64,000 nucleotides of DNA from contig RCNN01000037.1 in the NCBI GenBank assembly GCA_003667245.1, forward strand, positions 1-64,000. Direction: 5' to 3'. Below are positions 12,627 through 24,595 of the stretch, piece after piece. Below the pieces are notes generated by a model, which saw only the letters and a list, made by a program, of their open reading frames with translations, searched no databases and was not told where the DNA came from. The DNA comes from Heterostelium multicystogenum (Eukaryota > Evosea > Eumycetozoa > Acytosteliales > Acytosteliaceae). Made by a program: the position numbers and the translations under genes. Numbering within the stretch: position 1 is the stretch's first letter; every line of letters starts with the position of its first letter.

Positions 12627-13007
12627 ATGAAGTTAGCTTTAGTGTTATCATTGGTCTTATTCTATGTGGCCTTGGTCAGCTCTGACAATATCTTGGATAA
12701 GATTGAAATCAATGTGCATCCTATGAATAGTTGGGAGGAAAATGGCCAAAACTATCAGTATATTGAAGTTGAGCTGATTAATCATACTGGATACAGATTG
12801 TTGGGATTGTTCTTAAATCATGACAACAACTTTAATTTGAAGAATGATCAAACACTCTATGGAATGAGAGTTGTCAATAACAACTACGGTCAATTAGCTT
12901 TACCAATAGATGTAGAATATATTTCAATTGGAGCTACCTACAAATTTAGTTTTATCAACAGAGGTCTTATTGCACCAAAGTTCACAGTTACTGTTGTTAG
13001 ATTTTAA
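12627..13007 (+). CDS. Secreted single-domain CBM49 carbohydrate-binding protein
   Basis: A 126-residue protein without frame breaks. Residues 1-19 (MKLALVLSLVLFYVALVSS) are a signal peptide. The rest matches the CBM49 pattern common in dictyostelid cellulose-binding, spore-coat and stalk proteins: a W near SWEENGQNYQYIEVELIN, TGYRLLGLFL, then LYGM and an ending IAPKFTVTVV strand. CBM49 binds crystalline cellulose in plants and dictyostelids. No enzyme domain is attached, so a structural or adhesive matrix role is likely. The start follows the A-rich leader AAAAAAAGATAAACAAAG. The gene is followed by the tRNA 180 bases downstream. Confidence 0.8.
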   Translation: MKLALVLSLVLFYVALVSSDNILDKIEINVHPMNSWEENGQNYQYIEVELINHTGYRLLGLFLNHDNNFNLKNDQTLYGMRVVNNNYGQLALPIDVEYISIGATYKFSFINRGLIAPKFTVTVVRF

Positions 13008-13188
13008 ATAAACAAATTAATTTGGTTCATTTATCCAATCCTGGTTGATCATATATTTTATGATTAAAATTAACTTTAAAAATATTATTATTTTTTTTTT
13101 TTTTTTACTTTAAAAATTATTTTGAGACAACTTTAAAAATATTCATAATTAAATAATAAATGTAGTAGTTATTTGTAATTTCATCATT

Positions 13189-13273
13189 GGCTCCATAGCA
13201 TAGTTGGTTATTGTACTTCCCTAGTAAAGGAAGAGTTAGGAAGGGGTCACGAGTTCGAATCTCGTTGGAGCCT
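13189..13273 (+). tRNA. tRNA-Thr (anticodon AGT) with an 11-base intron
   Basis: The acceptor stem GGCTCCA pairs with TGGAGCC, with discriminator T. The D arm has A14, GG at 18-19 and A21. The T arm is ACGAG-TTCGAAT-CTCGT. The anticodon stem CTTCC pairs with the second of two GGAAG copies when 11 bases (AAGGAAGAGTT) are removed one base 3' of the anticodon, the standard nuclear intron position. This leaves the loop CT-AGT-AA and a five-base variable loop GGGTC. Without the intron the variable region would be too long for the loop shape. Confidence 0.9.
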
Positions 13274-13274
13274 G

Positions 13275-13278
13275 TTTT
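13275..13278 (+). terminator. Pol III T-run terminator
   Basis: Four T residues two bases after the tRNA 3' end. A short run, but at the expected place. Confidence 0.5.
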
Positions 13279-13439
13279 GAAAAAAACATCCCCGCTTGCA
13301 AAATCATTGGGCCACTTTTCTTACTGAAACCCAATGTAAAACACGAAGTTCAAAAATCATAAAAATAAGAAATTTATAGTATAAAAACCGAAAATAATCA
13401 AATAAACAAATCATTCCAATTAATAACCCTAATTCCTCT

Positions 13440-14110
13440 ATAGTTATAATTAATTATTGTTAATAGATCCTATATATATACGTTTTATGTGTTACTCTTT
13501 TAAACCCAAAGTGTAGAAAAGTCATGGAAATTCCATAGAAGCCCCAGTGACAATTCAGATTGCCTCCGAACCGCTATGATGTTCAAACCGATTGTTTACC
13601 AGGATGGATCGATGACTCAGCGAGACAACCGACCGGAAAACAATAAGTATAAATAGTTATTTTTTGAATCGGTTTCTCTCTTTTGTCATCGATATCGACA
13701 TTCTTTTTTTTCACTTTTTTTGCTTTACACCACCCTTCTTCGTAACAGACCTTTTGACAATCACTTTCTATACCAGACTACAGTTCCTAGTCAAAGTTTA
13801 GTAGCGTGGCCTAAATGTTTACCTCTTTCAAGTGTATGACTATCTGACTCATTAACTTAATCAGGTCATGGAGCTCTCTGTCGCCATCAAGCTGATGAGA
13901 GAACAGCTTAGATATGGTGGTACAGAATACTGCTTGTGCATAGAAATCATGGGTAGGAGGTACCATGCCGACTCTCATTGGCAGTTAAGACCTAATTGAA
14001 CAAGAGAAAATCTGCAGAAGGTGTGACTTTGACACTACGGCGCTACATGCTTGACTAGTTCTCATCTTTGGTAGATAGCATCATTTTAGTTCCTCAAGAT
14101 ACAAACTTTC
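13440..14110. other. GC-richer non-coding island beside the tRNA gene, nature unknown
   Basis: Bases 13500-13640 and 13860-14100 are visibly richer in G and C than the flanks and carry little of the usual A/T homopolymer. No frame stays open on either strand for more than about 40 codons. On the minus strand, short segments such as WYLLPMISMHKQYSV and ELHDLIKLMSQIVIHLKEV look protein-like but sit in different frames. It could be a decayed retroelement, since dictyostelid TRE elements target tRNA flanks, or a structured RNA gene. I cannot decide from the sequence. Confidence 0.35.
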
Positions 14111-14342
14111 AGTTGTTAATCAACTTGATGGCTCCGGCCATCCTATTAAATAAACCTTAATACTTCTTTTATTTCCTCTTCGATAGTCAGGGTAAAGGTA
14201 GGGTAAAAAAAATAAAAAAAAATAAAATAGATCACCTGGATGATTAAAAAAAAAAAAAAAAAGAACAACCTGGAAATTCATGATTATTTTATAATAATCC
14301 ATCGTTTAAAGATTATGTGCATAAATGAGTTTATTTAATTAA

Positions 14343-17300
14343 TTAAATGTCCAACATATGTAGAAATGTTGAGAATTCAGTAGGACAATTTACAATATTT
14401 TCAGTTGGATAGAAGAGTTGGTTAATTGTCTTTTTAGGATCATATTCTGAGGGTGGTAGTAGAATTAATGAGTCAGTGTACGAAGATGGATAGATATCGT
14501 ATTTTGATTGTGTAAATAAAGTAGGTGGTTCATATACGAAACATTGTGCTTTGATATACTCTAAGTTGTGTAGTAAATCGGTAACTTCTTTAATAAAAGA
14601 TGGATTGAAATATCTCAATTGATAGGACATATTTTCCTATATTATGATATTATGATTGTTAATATTTAAATTATGACAATATTATATTAGTCACTTATAC
14701 TTACAAGAGTTATGCCAGGATTTTCCATAATTCTAACAATAATATCGAAAATGATTTGATTGAATATGTTTATGTCTATTTGTCCATCAACTCTGACCCA
14801 TGGTCTCAACATGATTCTCTGTTCTAGTGGAATTTCATTGTTGTCCAAAGGCAACATCATTCCAATAATGAATTCTGTTGCAATATAAATCTTTTCATAG
14901 AAACCATACAAGACTTGGACTCTTTTGAATTGTAACAATCTTTTAAGGAGGAAAGGAGCCTCTTTGAATAAATAGTGCAGCGTTTCTTGATCTTCTTGCT
15001 CTTGTTCATTGAAGGCCAGCTTATCAATAATATTTTTAAGTGTTAATCCATTTTCTGAGCTTTCGAAAATCAAACCATATATTTTGTCCATCATGAAGAA
15101 CTCTTTTGAAACGGAATCCAGGTCTTCACAACCATAGGCACACTTGTAGAATTCTTGTTTTAACCAATCTGTTGAAAGATTTGACTGTACTTCTAAAATT
15201 GGGGCTTCGACAGACTTGTCGTTATTCACATCCTCACTGTCAGCATGGTCATCCTCCTCAAACTCACGCATCAGCTTCTTGTACACTGGTTGACTGGTGA
15301 AATCGATTTCAGCTTCATCTTCAATTAAGTAGTCTTCTGAATACACTCTCTTCGCATGTGGCATCTCGATAGGTTTGCTGAGATAATATGAAATACCAAT
15401 GTATTTAGAAACAATAGGATCAATATTTGATGCTGTCTTTGGTTGATTCGCAATAATTTTTGGTTTTTCAGTTGTCAGAGTTAGGTTTGCCTTCAAATTG
15501 AGCAATGGTCTGAATTTTCCTTCGTGCATCAATTGGATGGCTTGAGCAACAGTTCCTCCGGAAGTAAGTGGTTCGAAATGGAACAAACCATCATCTGCTT
15601 GGAAGGATTCCATTGGAATTCTTCTTGCCACTGTTAAAAATTCGTGACCTTCAACAAAGAAATTAAATCCATCAATGCAACTATTCTTACTAATCAGATT
15701 ACTATATTTGAGAGTTGTACCATTAATAACCAATTTCTAAATTGTTATTGAAAAACATATCCATGGATACCATACTTTTTAACCAATCCAAATCTTCTAG
15801 ATTTAAAGTTCTTAGCTAGATATTTGATAATTTTATCTTTGGTCATCTTTTCTACAACTTTAAAACAATTGATCTTACCATCTTCTGGGATCAATAGTTT
15901 ACCTAATTGAAGATTAAATTCATCTTCTGGAATATAAATTTGATACTAAACAAATAATTAATAAGATATCCATATGAACAATAGTTACAGACTTATTCAA
16001 CCTTACCAAAATCTTCTCTTTAAGAATGAAATCTTCAGTTTTATCAAATCTAGTATAATAAAATCCATCATCTGATTGGGAAATAACTGGATCAAACAAG
16101 GATGTCAGTGTTTCTATTGAATCAGGGATATCACTACCATAAAAGAAATTTGTTAAATACCAATATTGAACTCATTCATTTGTAGAGACTATACTTACAA
16201 TTGTTTGGTTAGATTTGATTTGTATTTCAAGTGTGATTGTAATTGTAATCTGAATGATGAAAATAGTTTGATCAATTTTGTCACACGTCGATGGCAATGA
16301 ATTGTAGGTTTCTCTACTATCTGAGCAACCTTTTCCCAGAGTTTGTTGTTGTAAGTAGGCACACCAGAGGGTGAGATCAACTTTTGATTGAAGGAAACCA
16401 AATTTTCGAGATATTTGGAGAATACACTCAATGTAGTATTCAGCAGCTTGATATCCTCATCATGTGACCAACGCTGTGCACGGTATGGTGTTGCACGCAC
16501 CATGTCCCTAATGGTAGATCGACTAATCTTAGTTTTTTTTAAGATGTTGGATACCTCTTCCTTTGCTTCCAAATTTCTAAGAATCCTATTCTTCATAGAG
16601 TCTTTGGATTTATTTAAGAATGTAGTGTAAAGGGACTCAATCTTGGACAGTCTCACATTCTCCAATTGAGAGATCTCAATCAATTCGGATCTAATATGAG
16701 AGAATAGAATTTTAGCTTTAATATGGAGAATAATTTAAAAAAAATATTCAGATTGATATTACCTTGTCATTGGTGGATCTCTTCTAAATAGACTGTAGAT
16801 CATTGACTTCTTGGCTCTGGAGACAACCGTCGAAACACCCCAGTAAGCAGTGTTTTGTAGTGAAGGCAGCTTATCGACCAAATCTCTATGAATGTTGGTT
16901 GAGAGTCCAATTACTTGCAGGTTCTTCCAATATTCATTGAGAGCATTGATTGTTGTAAATGAATATTCTATATCATCCAAGGTGAGATCTCTGATAAATA
17001 TATATTGTATTAAGCTCTAAAGAATAATAATAATTACAAAATATTAATAAAACCAACTACACTATTAAGATTATTATTATGTCTAATATTAAAATTACTT
17101 ACACCTTGATATTTAATATCTATTAGCCCCAATGTCTTCATAATCTTAGCCAAGATGTTGATACGGCCTACGAAATGCTTTCCAAATATGTTGGCACGAA
17201 TTTCAGGAGGAAGTTCGATAATTGGCGTACCAGCCATGATATGTTCTTCCAGGTGTTCAATTTCCGAATATTGTGGAATAAACTTTAAATAATCGTCTAT

Positions 17301-20021
17301 CTTGGTTCTTTTGTTTGATGGTTAGTTAGTTAGTTCTCGAGAGGATTAATTGAGGTATTAATACCTTTTCAAAAATGAGTTCAAGAAGATCGTATATCTT
17401 TCTGGCATGACTAAAGCTAAGCTGTTATTGTTGTCGTCATCCTCATGAGCTAGGTTTTGGTTCCTATACAGTTCATTTTGAATATACTCCCAAATGAGTA
17501 GATGGAAATGCTTGATTCTTAAGTAAAGTGCAGGTATCATTCCATATTTCATACCAATCTTCTTGTTGAAATGTTGTGTTGGCTTCTGAAGTTCGTTTAC
17601 CTCTTTGCCACTTTCAGAGTTGATAGCAATCTTCATGGAAGAATGACTATCTCTAATGTTTTTAATGACCTCCTTAATGATTGGATCGCCAATGTCATAC
17701 TTGGCATCGAATATAAACATGATATTTCTATTGATAGCTCCATTTAACATTGGAATACTAATAATAATTTTAGTTAGATACTGAATCAACATTGTTGCCA
17801 ATACTCATAATGTTATTTAGCGAGAATACATACTATATTTGAAAGACCTTAACTTTTCCTTCTATCTCAAGTGCATTTACGATATTCTTGACGATCTTTT
17901 GATCTACTTTATCATTTTTATCTGATGATATGTTAGTCGCTATTTATAATAAGGATTGTTTAACCATCAATCCATCATTCTATACATACTTAGATAATCA
18001 CTAAGTGTAAACAACAATAAACCTTTAGACTCTATAATCTTATCCAATGCCAGCTTTTCTCTTTGTATATATTCCACAGTCTTTGGTATAAACTTTGTTT
18101 TGGTACCTACTCTCTATTATCATTGTTAGAGATTATTAATAGTTGTTAACTTTACTTGTAGTTGAATCAAATCATACCATTGCAAACTCATCTTCCTTTT
18201 TGATTTCTTTTGCCCCTTCACTGTCTTTGTCAGTCTTATTTGATTGCTTAGCATCGGTTAGAAGCTTAATAGTATTGCCTATGTCTGATGAATCGGCCTG
18301 GAGCTTGTATATCATTTGTTTGCCCTTGGTCACCGGGATGACCTTCAAACGGTAGAAGCCAATCAGCTCTTTAATACCTGATGTGAGATGCTTCTTACTG
18401 TAGTGTCCAATCTTGGCATGCAACTCTGGAATGGTGATTCCTTCCTCGCCATTCTCCACAATAAAATCATAGATCTGAGATAGGATCGTCCTCTCATCGA
18501 CCAACGGCTTTCCAACATAGTTAACGCCATTGAAATTATTGTTGTTGTTGTCATCGTCTTCTTCATCGTCTTCATTTTCATTTTGTTCTGGCTCTTCATG
18601 CTTGTCAGCATTCTCCAACAGGAATGGCTTGAGCAGTCTGATGTAGGTAACCTTTTTACCACGAGGCTCCTTCTTGCCTGTCGGCTTGCCCTTCTTCTTG
18701 GGAGTCAATCCCTCTTCGTCGTTATCTTCGTCTTCATCGTTCTCCTCTTCATTGTCATCATCATCTTCTTTTTCTTCATCTTCAGGTGTAACTTCCTTCT
18801 TAGTTTTAGAATTGATTATTACTGTTTCAATGTAGCCATCTGCTAACAATGTCACTTTATTCTTCTTAATAGTGGTAGTTGATGATACCTTATTCTTTGA
18901 TAATGTCTTTGAATTCAAATATTAGCTAATCAATCTTGGTTTGTTGTTTCTACTCTAGCTAACTTACATCGATTAAATCCTTAAGTGGCAACTGCTTATT
19001 TGGACTGTTAGAGAGCAGCTCACAGATCTTAAATGGTATATATCCCATTGGTAACCAAGGTGCATCAGGTAGCTCTCTTTTATCAAAGAATTTAGTTAGG
19101 TATAGCTTTTTACTCTGGACATTGCTTATTCCTAGTGCGGAAGGTCTATATACAGGTACTCTCTTACTAAAGATGATTCATTGTTTTTTGGTTGGTTGGT
19201 TGGTTAGTTAGAATGTTGAGGTCCATAATCAGATGAGACCTGTATCAGAAGTAGCGATAATTACATTAAACCAAATGAAAAGAGATATTGAATAGGATAG
19301 AATATGTTTCTTGCATCGATTTTCAGGCTATCAGAGATTTCTTTCTGAAGCGCGCCTTGATATCTTGTGGCGGCAATCATCGAAAGGATCTTCAACTGCA
19401 CTACATTCAACACAAGTCCTTGACTGACTCCATAGGCTTTGAGCCTCAGCTCTTCAGTGGTACAATATACCATGCTATCCTCAACTTGCTCCAGTTCCAA
19501 ATTCTCTTTCTTGGCAACTCTAGTAGGCTCGCTACCTTCTTCTGTCTTTGTATTTACATTTAGCTTCATCCACTCATACGAAGATAGCTTCGAAGGCTGC
19601 AACAAAGGGTTTACTCTTGGGAGCATAACATCCTCAGGGTCAACAAGAGCCATATCATTCTCATTAACATCTTCATTTTCATTCTCCTCTCCTTTTTTCT
19701 TTGGATTTCCATTTCCTTTTCGCCTGTCCTTGTTATTTACATGTTTCTCTTTCTCTTTCTCTTGCTCTTGCTCTTTCTCTTTCTCTTTAATATATACAGA
19801 TGGTTTGATAGTAGTGATTTATGTATGTATGACTTTACATATTGATTTAAGGTAAAGCTAATATTGTTATCCTCTTGGTTATCGTTGTTGCTGTTGCTAT
19901 TATCTTTGTTGAATGACTTCTCCAACATTGACCATAGTTGTTTAGGTGATAAACCTGACTCACCATTTAATGATATCTCCTCAATTGCTTTAATTATAAT
20001 ATCATCTATGTTATTATTCAT
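14343..20021 (-). CDS. gtf3c1: General transcription factor IIIC subunit 1 (B-block-binding subunit) homologue
   Basis: TFIIIC binds the internal B block of tRNA genes and recruits TFIIIB and Pol III. The order of modules fits its largest subunit. The start at 20021 is MNNNIDDIIIKAIEEI, with winged-helix-like KQLWSMLEKS. A B-block domain follows at 19400-19261: QLKILSMIAATRYQG, LQKEISDSLKID, ARNIFYPIQYL. Next is an acidic/Lys-rich linker, and a second winged helix at 18500-18300, ILSQIYDFIVENGEEGIT..ELHAKIG. Near 16470-16280 a SANT-like segment reads RWSHDEDIKLLNTTL and LWEKVAQIVEKPT. Several introns are clear, for example GTAAGT...TATAG at about 14640-14705. Frameshifts occur near 19650-19740 and in other exons. 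Total length is probably about 1,600 residues. Identity rests on architecture, so other winged-helix proteins are less likely but possible. Confidence 0.7.
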
Positions 20022-20484
20022 TATTATATATCGTATTCAATCATAATCATATGATCAATAATCAATTATGCAGGTGACCGTTAAGATACATCTTTGCAAA
20101 ATTTTCAAAAATTTCAAATTATAAATTAATTAAGAAGTTCAATTTGGGTCTGTAAAAAACTGCATGAAACACACTTCTATTTTGTGATGTAAGATTATCA
20201 TCACGATTTTATTTTGATTTTGGCAAAGAATCTTTTGGTTTGGAATAGAAATCAAAAGTTCAAAACCTAAAATGTCAGATGACGACAAGTTGTTTTGTGA
20301 ATGATTTCCAGGAAAACCAATTAAGCAATTACTATCACCCCACATACAACTTTGGTCAAATGATTCCAGAACCACTTGGTCTTGCAATATATAAAGTGCG
20401 ACTGTTTGATCAAGTCATTTCATCGATCAAATCTAAATCAAATCAAATCAAATTAAAATTAAACAAATATAAATAACAAACAAA
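20022..20484. promoter_or_regulatory. Divergent promoter region between gtf3c1 and the SDR gene
   Basis: Contains CACCCCACA at 20336-20344, which matches the CA-rich/G-box type element bound by the dictyostelid G-box factor, and TATATAAAG at 20388-20396, a TATA-box candidate about 90 bases before the SDR start. Assignment to a factor is by motif likeness only. Confidence 0.45.
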
Positions 20485-21447
20485 ATGACAAGAGTTGAAA
20501 TTAAAACTAATGACAAAGTCTGGTATATCACTGGTGCCTCAAAGGGTATTGGATTGATCTTTGTCAAGAAGTTGTTGGAGTATGGTTTCAAAGTTGTTGG
20601 AACCTCCAGAGACAAACAACAACTGATTGATGCAGTAGGTCCACTTGGTACCTCTGATAAATTCCTTGCTGTACAGGTTGAGTTGGCCAATGAAAAGAGT
20701 ATCAAGGAGTCACTCGAAGCCACCTTGTCAAAGTTTGGAAGAATCGACGCAGTAATTAACAATGCTGGCTATGGATTACCAGGTGCTGTCGAAGAGTACT
20801 CTGATGAAGAAGTCAGAAAGAATTTCGATATCAAATGTTTTTGCAATTTTCAATGTTCTCAGACATGTGACACCAATCCTAAGAAACCAAGGATATGGAC
20901 ACGTCTTTAATGTCTCTTCTATTGTCAGTATCGTTGGATTTGGAGGTTTTGGTCTCTACTGTGCAACCAAGTTTGCAGTCGATGGTCTGACCGAGTCCTA
21001 CGCAGCTGAAGTCAAACCATTTGGTATCAAGGCACTTTCCATTAATCCTGGATATTTCAAATCTGATTTCTTATCTGTAAGTATTCTTAAAATTATTTTT
21101 AAAATATTTTTATATTAATATAAATATTCAGGCTACATCATTCCAAACAGCATCAAATAAAATTGAAGCTTATGATGCAATTCACAAAGCAGAAGAAGCA
21201 CTCAGAACTCATGCAAATGGTAACCAAAGAGGAGATCCAGCTAAACTTTTGGATGTTGTTATTTCAGCTTTCCAGGAATACTGATGATAATTCCAATCAT
21301 ATTTTCGTTGGTGCTGAAACCTATCCAATGGTAAAATCAAAACTCGAAAAATATAAACAAGATCTTGATAAATGGGAGAAGCTCGCAACTACCACTGATC
21401 GTGATGATTATGTAGAGCCTGCAGCACCAATCACTCCACTAGATTAA
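20485..21447 (+). CDS. Classical short-chain dehydrogenase/reductase
   Basis: An NAD(P)-dependent oxidoreductase with cofactor loop TGASKGIG, NNAGYG, the catalytic Ser in FNVSSIVSIVG and the catalytic pair in YCATK. The C-terminal part is charged (YKQDLDKWEKL) and ends PAAPITPLD. Frame breaks occur near 20840 (NFDI to NVFAIFNVLRHV) and near 21275 (ISAF to LSRNTDDNS). One intron, about 21077-21132, starts GTAAGTATT and ends ATTCAG, joining DFLS to ATSFQTAS. Length after joining is about 300 residues. No signal peptide or membrane helix is visible, so it is probably cytosolic. The substrate cannot be read from the sequence. A second SDR of different type lies at 27519-28498. Confidence 0.8.
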
Positions 21448-21710
21448 TAAAATAAAATAATATTTGTATAAAGATCATATTATAATTTGTGACCTACATC
21501 CCACATAGCATTGTGATTTGACTTCTTAATTATGAACCCACCATGTCTGTCCTTACATCACCAAATTCTTATTGTCATGTGACTGTACAGAGGTGAAATA
21601 AGTTATTTTCATTGTATTGTGGGGGCAAAATTTTGAATTTTTTGCATTAGTTCACCCGATGTTAGATTATGTGAATAACTCGTTAACATACATTACTCTC
21701 GATATTAATA

Positions 21711-22972
21711 ATGAGTGATGATGAAGATTATATAGTTTCAACAAATGATGATGTATCAACTACTCTGTCGTCGGCACCATCAGAGTCGGTTGATACACCT
21801 AGCAAAAAAAAAGATACCTAAAGACTTCTTGGAGGATGCAAAGATCAGATCAGATGGCTACCTAAAACCAGAGGAAAGAAAAGAAGGTTGGAGTTGGGTC
21901 AAAGATTACATCTTGTATGTTGTTATTGTTGTTGTTGTTGGTAGTGGTGTTTTTGGTGACTGTCCATAAGGAAACACTGTTATTAACTTAATAAGTTGTC
22001 GTTTGTCTTATGTTGATTTACCAATAGTATGCTAGGAAAGGCTTGTTGGAAGGTGTTATCAAGTGTATACAAGACGGAGCCTATGTAGATTATATCGCTT
22101 GCGGTACTCGGCGCTGGCATATGCGGCATTCTATGGACATTTCGATATTGGTCGTTGGCTGGTGCAGATTGCAGAGGCTACAGTTGACTTGGATGTTCAA
22201 GGCAGTACGGCACTCTCTGTTGCTGTTTCACAGAAAAGACATGACATGGTCGCATTGCTGTTGCATTTAGGTGCTGATCCTCTGCATCGTATAGCAAAAC
22301 CAGCTGCAAACGACAGACCCTCCAATAGCAGTAGCAACAGTGGAGTCACTGCTAATAAAACAGTATTCCACATGGCAGTGACAAGCAATGATCCTGTCAT
22401 TGTGGCAACCATATTGGAGACAGGAAAGATTGATGTGGCAGCAGTTGATGAGCTTGGCAATGGATGGTTACACGAGGCAGTTGTATCAAGTGGACGTCAA
22501 GTGGCCGAATTACTGGTAAATGCAAAAGTACCAATCGATACTATCAACAATCAAGGCAAAACAGCTCTTCACCGTGCTGCCATTTCAAAGAACTATCAAG
22601 CAGCAGAGTTTCTTGCTGGTTTCGACGAGATCTTAAATGCTCAAGATATAAGTTTGTATTTTAAAATAGCTCTACAACTCACTTATACTAATGTATATTA
22701 CTTTCTATTTGAATAGATGGATACTCGGCATTACATCATGCAGTTTTTGGAGGTGACTTAGATATGGTTAAGATATTGGTCGAAAAGAAGATTGATACGA
22801 CCTTGACAGAGCGTCTTACACATTTCAATGCAAAGTCAATGGCAAGAGCTAAAGGATTTATTCATATAGTAAGCTATTTAGATCAACAAGTAATTGGTGG
22901 AGCTGATAATGTAGCTAAAGAAAATGACGAAAACAATAATAACAACGACAACAAACAACAACAATAACAATA

Positions 22973-23046
<74 letters not shown>

Positions 23047-24198
23047 TTGTTTCTAAGCCAGAGATAAAAGGAAATGGTGAAGAATATCAGGTTGTAATGC
23101 ATAGTATTCGAAAACCAAGGCATAGGAAATCAATTGAAGAAAAAGCTCTATGAATATGAAAAGAAAGCACTTAGAGCACAAGAAAAGAGAAGGAGGAAAT
23201 ATGCTGCTGATTTTGTCATGCCGCAGGATGAGGAGATTGAAGATGAGGAAGTAGATGATGCTGATGTAGATGAAGAGATTTATAAAATCAAAGAGGAAAA
23301 GAAAAGAAACAAGAATAAGAAACAATTTAAGAAAACAAAAGCAAATAGAAGTGCATCTGATTCAGACCTAAGTGATGACTCTTCTTCATCATCGGAAATA
23401 TACGAATCTGATGGCATTGACTCAGATGATATTGCTTCAGATACCGATGTTGAAATTATTGGCGACCCAACCACTATTACACCTAAAAAGAATCCAGTAC
23501 GAACGACACGCTCACTGACACCCTCAAAATCGGCATTGGAAGAAGTGGACTATGAGTCCATGGACGAAGATTATATCTCTTCCTCCTCCTCTCAGGAGTC
23601 TTCTGGTGAAGAGTATCAACCAAAGGAAGAGAAATAAGCAAGCAATTACAAATCTAACGCTTTCACTAAGTTCGACGCCATCAAAGAAACAAGACTCCAA
23701 TCCAGAAACACCGGTATCAGAGAAAAAGAAAAGAGGTAGACCACCCAAGGCAACTGCCAGGAAGCCTCCTCCCAACAAGCAGACTTTAACAATACCATCA
23801 TTTGATGTCCTCGATAATATTACAGTATCAATAGATGAAGTTGTATCAACAGAGACAGAGACTACACAACCAAATACAACCACAACAACAGAAGCAACAT
23901 CAAAAAACTGATTCTGAAGAGTGCATTCAAACAACTGATAATTTTAACAACAAAAACCACAAGCAATAATGATATAGCGGAATTATCGACACAAGAAACA
24001 TCAGCTAACAAAGAAGTATTAGCAACAACAACAACAACAACAATCACAGATAACCAAACACACATTTCATCTATACCACAAATACCGCCAAACAATCAAG
24101 CAACTACAACTACTACAACTGATGATCATGAGACATTTTCTATAACAAAAGAACTTACCACAGAATCTATGTTGGAAGAGATGGATTCCATACAATAA
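21711..24198 (+). CDS. Ankyrin-repeat protein with acidic linker and AT-hook
   Basis: The start at 21711 gives MSDDEDYIVSTNDDVS. An extra A in an A run (about 21805) shifts the frame into KDFLEDAKIRSDGYLKPEE. After an intron ending CCAATAG at 22026, at least five ankyrin repeats follow, with signs such as ALAYAAFYGHFDIGRWLV, TALSVAVSQKRHDMVALLL, TALHRAAISKNYQAAEFL and ALHHAVFGGDLDMVKILV. A second intron, about 22650-22716, splits the last two. Next come poly-Asn/poly-Ser from the triplet tract at 22977-23045, a Lys/Glu coiled stretch, an acidic Ser-rich region, and the AT-hook KKRGRPPK at about 23725-23750. A Thr-rich tail ends LEEMDSIQ. The AT-hook and acidic region suggest a nuclear chromatin-associated protein. 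At least four indels interrupt the frame. No close known family is recognised. Confidence 0.7.
22977..23045 (+). repeat. (AAT)n followed by (AGT)n triplet repeat within a coding region
   Basis: About 12 AAT/ATA units pass directly into about 10 AGT units. Read in the gene's frame they encode poly-Asn then poly-Ser. Confidence 0.85.
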
Positions 24199-24595
24199 AC
24201 TATCAAATAATAATAATAATTAGATACGCTTACAATGAAAATCTCAATCAACTAATCTTCACACTCATTATATGTTTGTTACGTTGTTACCCACCCATTA
24301 TTATTTAAAAATGGTATTAGAGTATTATTATGTGAAAATGATACATACACTTGCTGATTTGGATGTTTATTTTTTATTCAAACAAATAGGGTTAGATTTA
24401 AATATTAACTTATGAAAAATCATATCATTATTACTAGTACCACTATTTCGACAATCAACAATGAAAAATAAGAAAGAATAGAATAATGGTAGTAAGCTTT
24501 GAACTTGCTATATGACCCTTCCTTTGATTCATCAAATTTTGGAAGATAGCAACAAATTGTTAATTTGATCTCATTACTTATTTATCAAAAAAACA
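24199..24595. other. Intergenic region
   Basis: AT-rich spacer between the ankyrin/AT-hook gene and the first of three secreted proteins. No RNA gene or clear control element was seen. Confidence 0.5.

Noticed and set aside
13189..13273. Class II tRNA (Leu/Ser) with long variable arm
   Set aside because: The extra bases do not form a variable-arm stem, and removing an 11-base intron gives a standard tRNA-Thr.
22878..23123. Minus-strand open frame of poly-Thr/Ile/Leu
   Set aside because: It is the antisense reading of the (AAT)n(AGT)n coding repeat.
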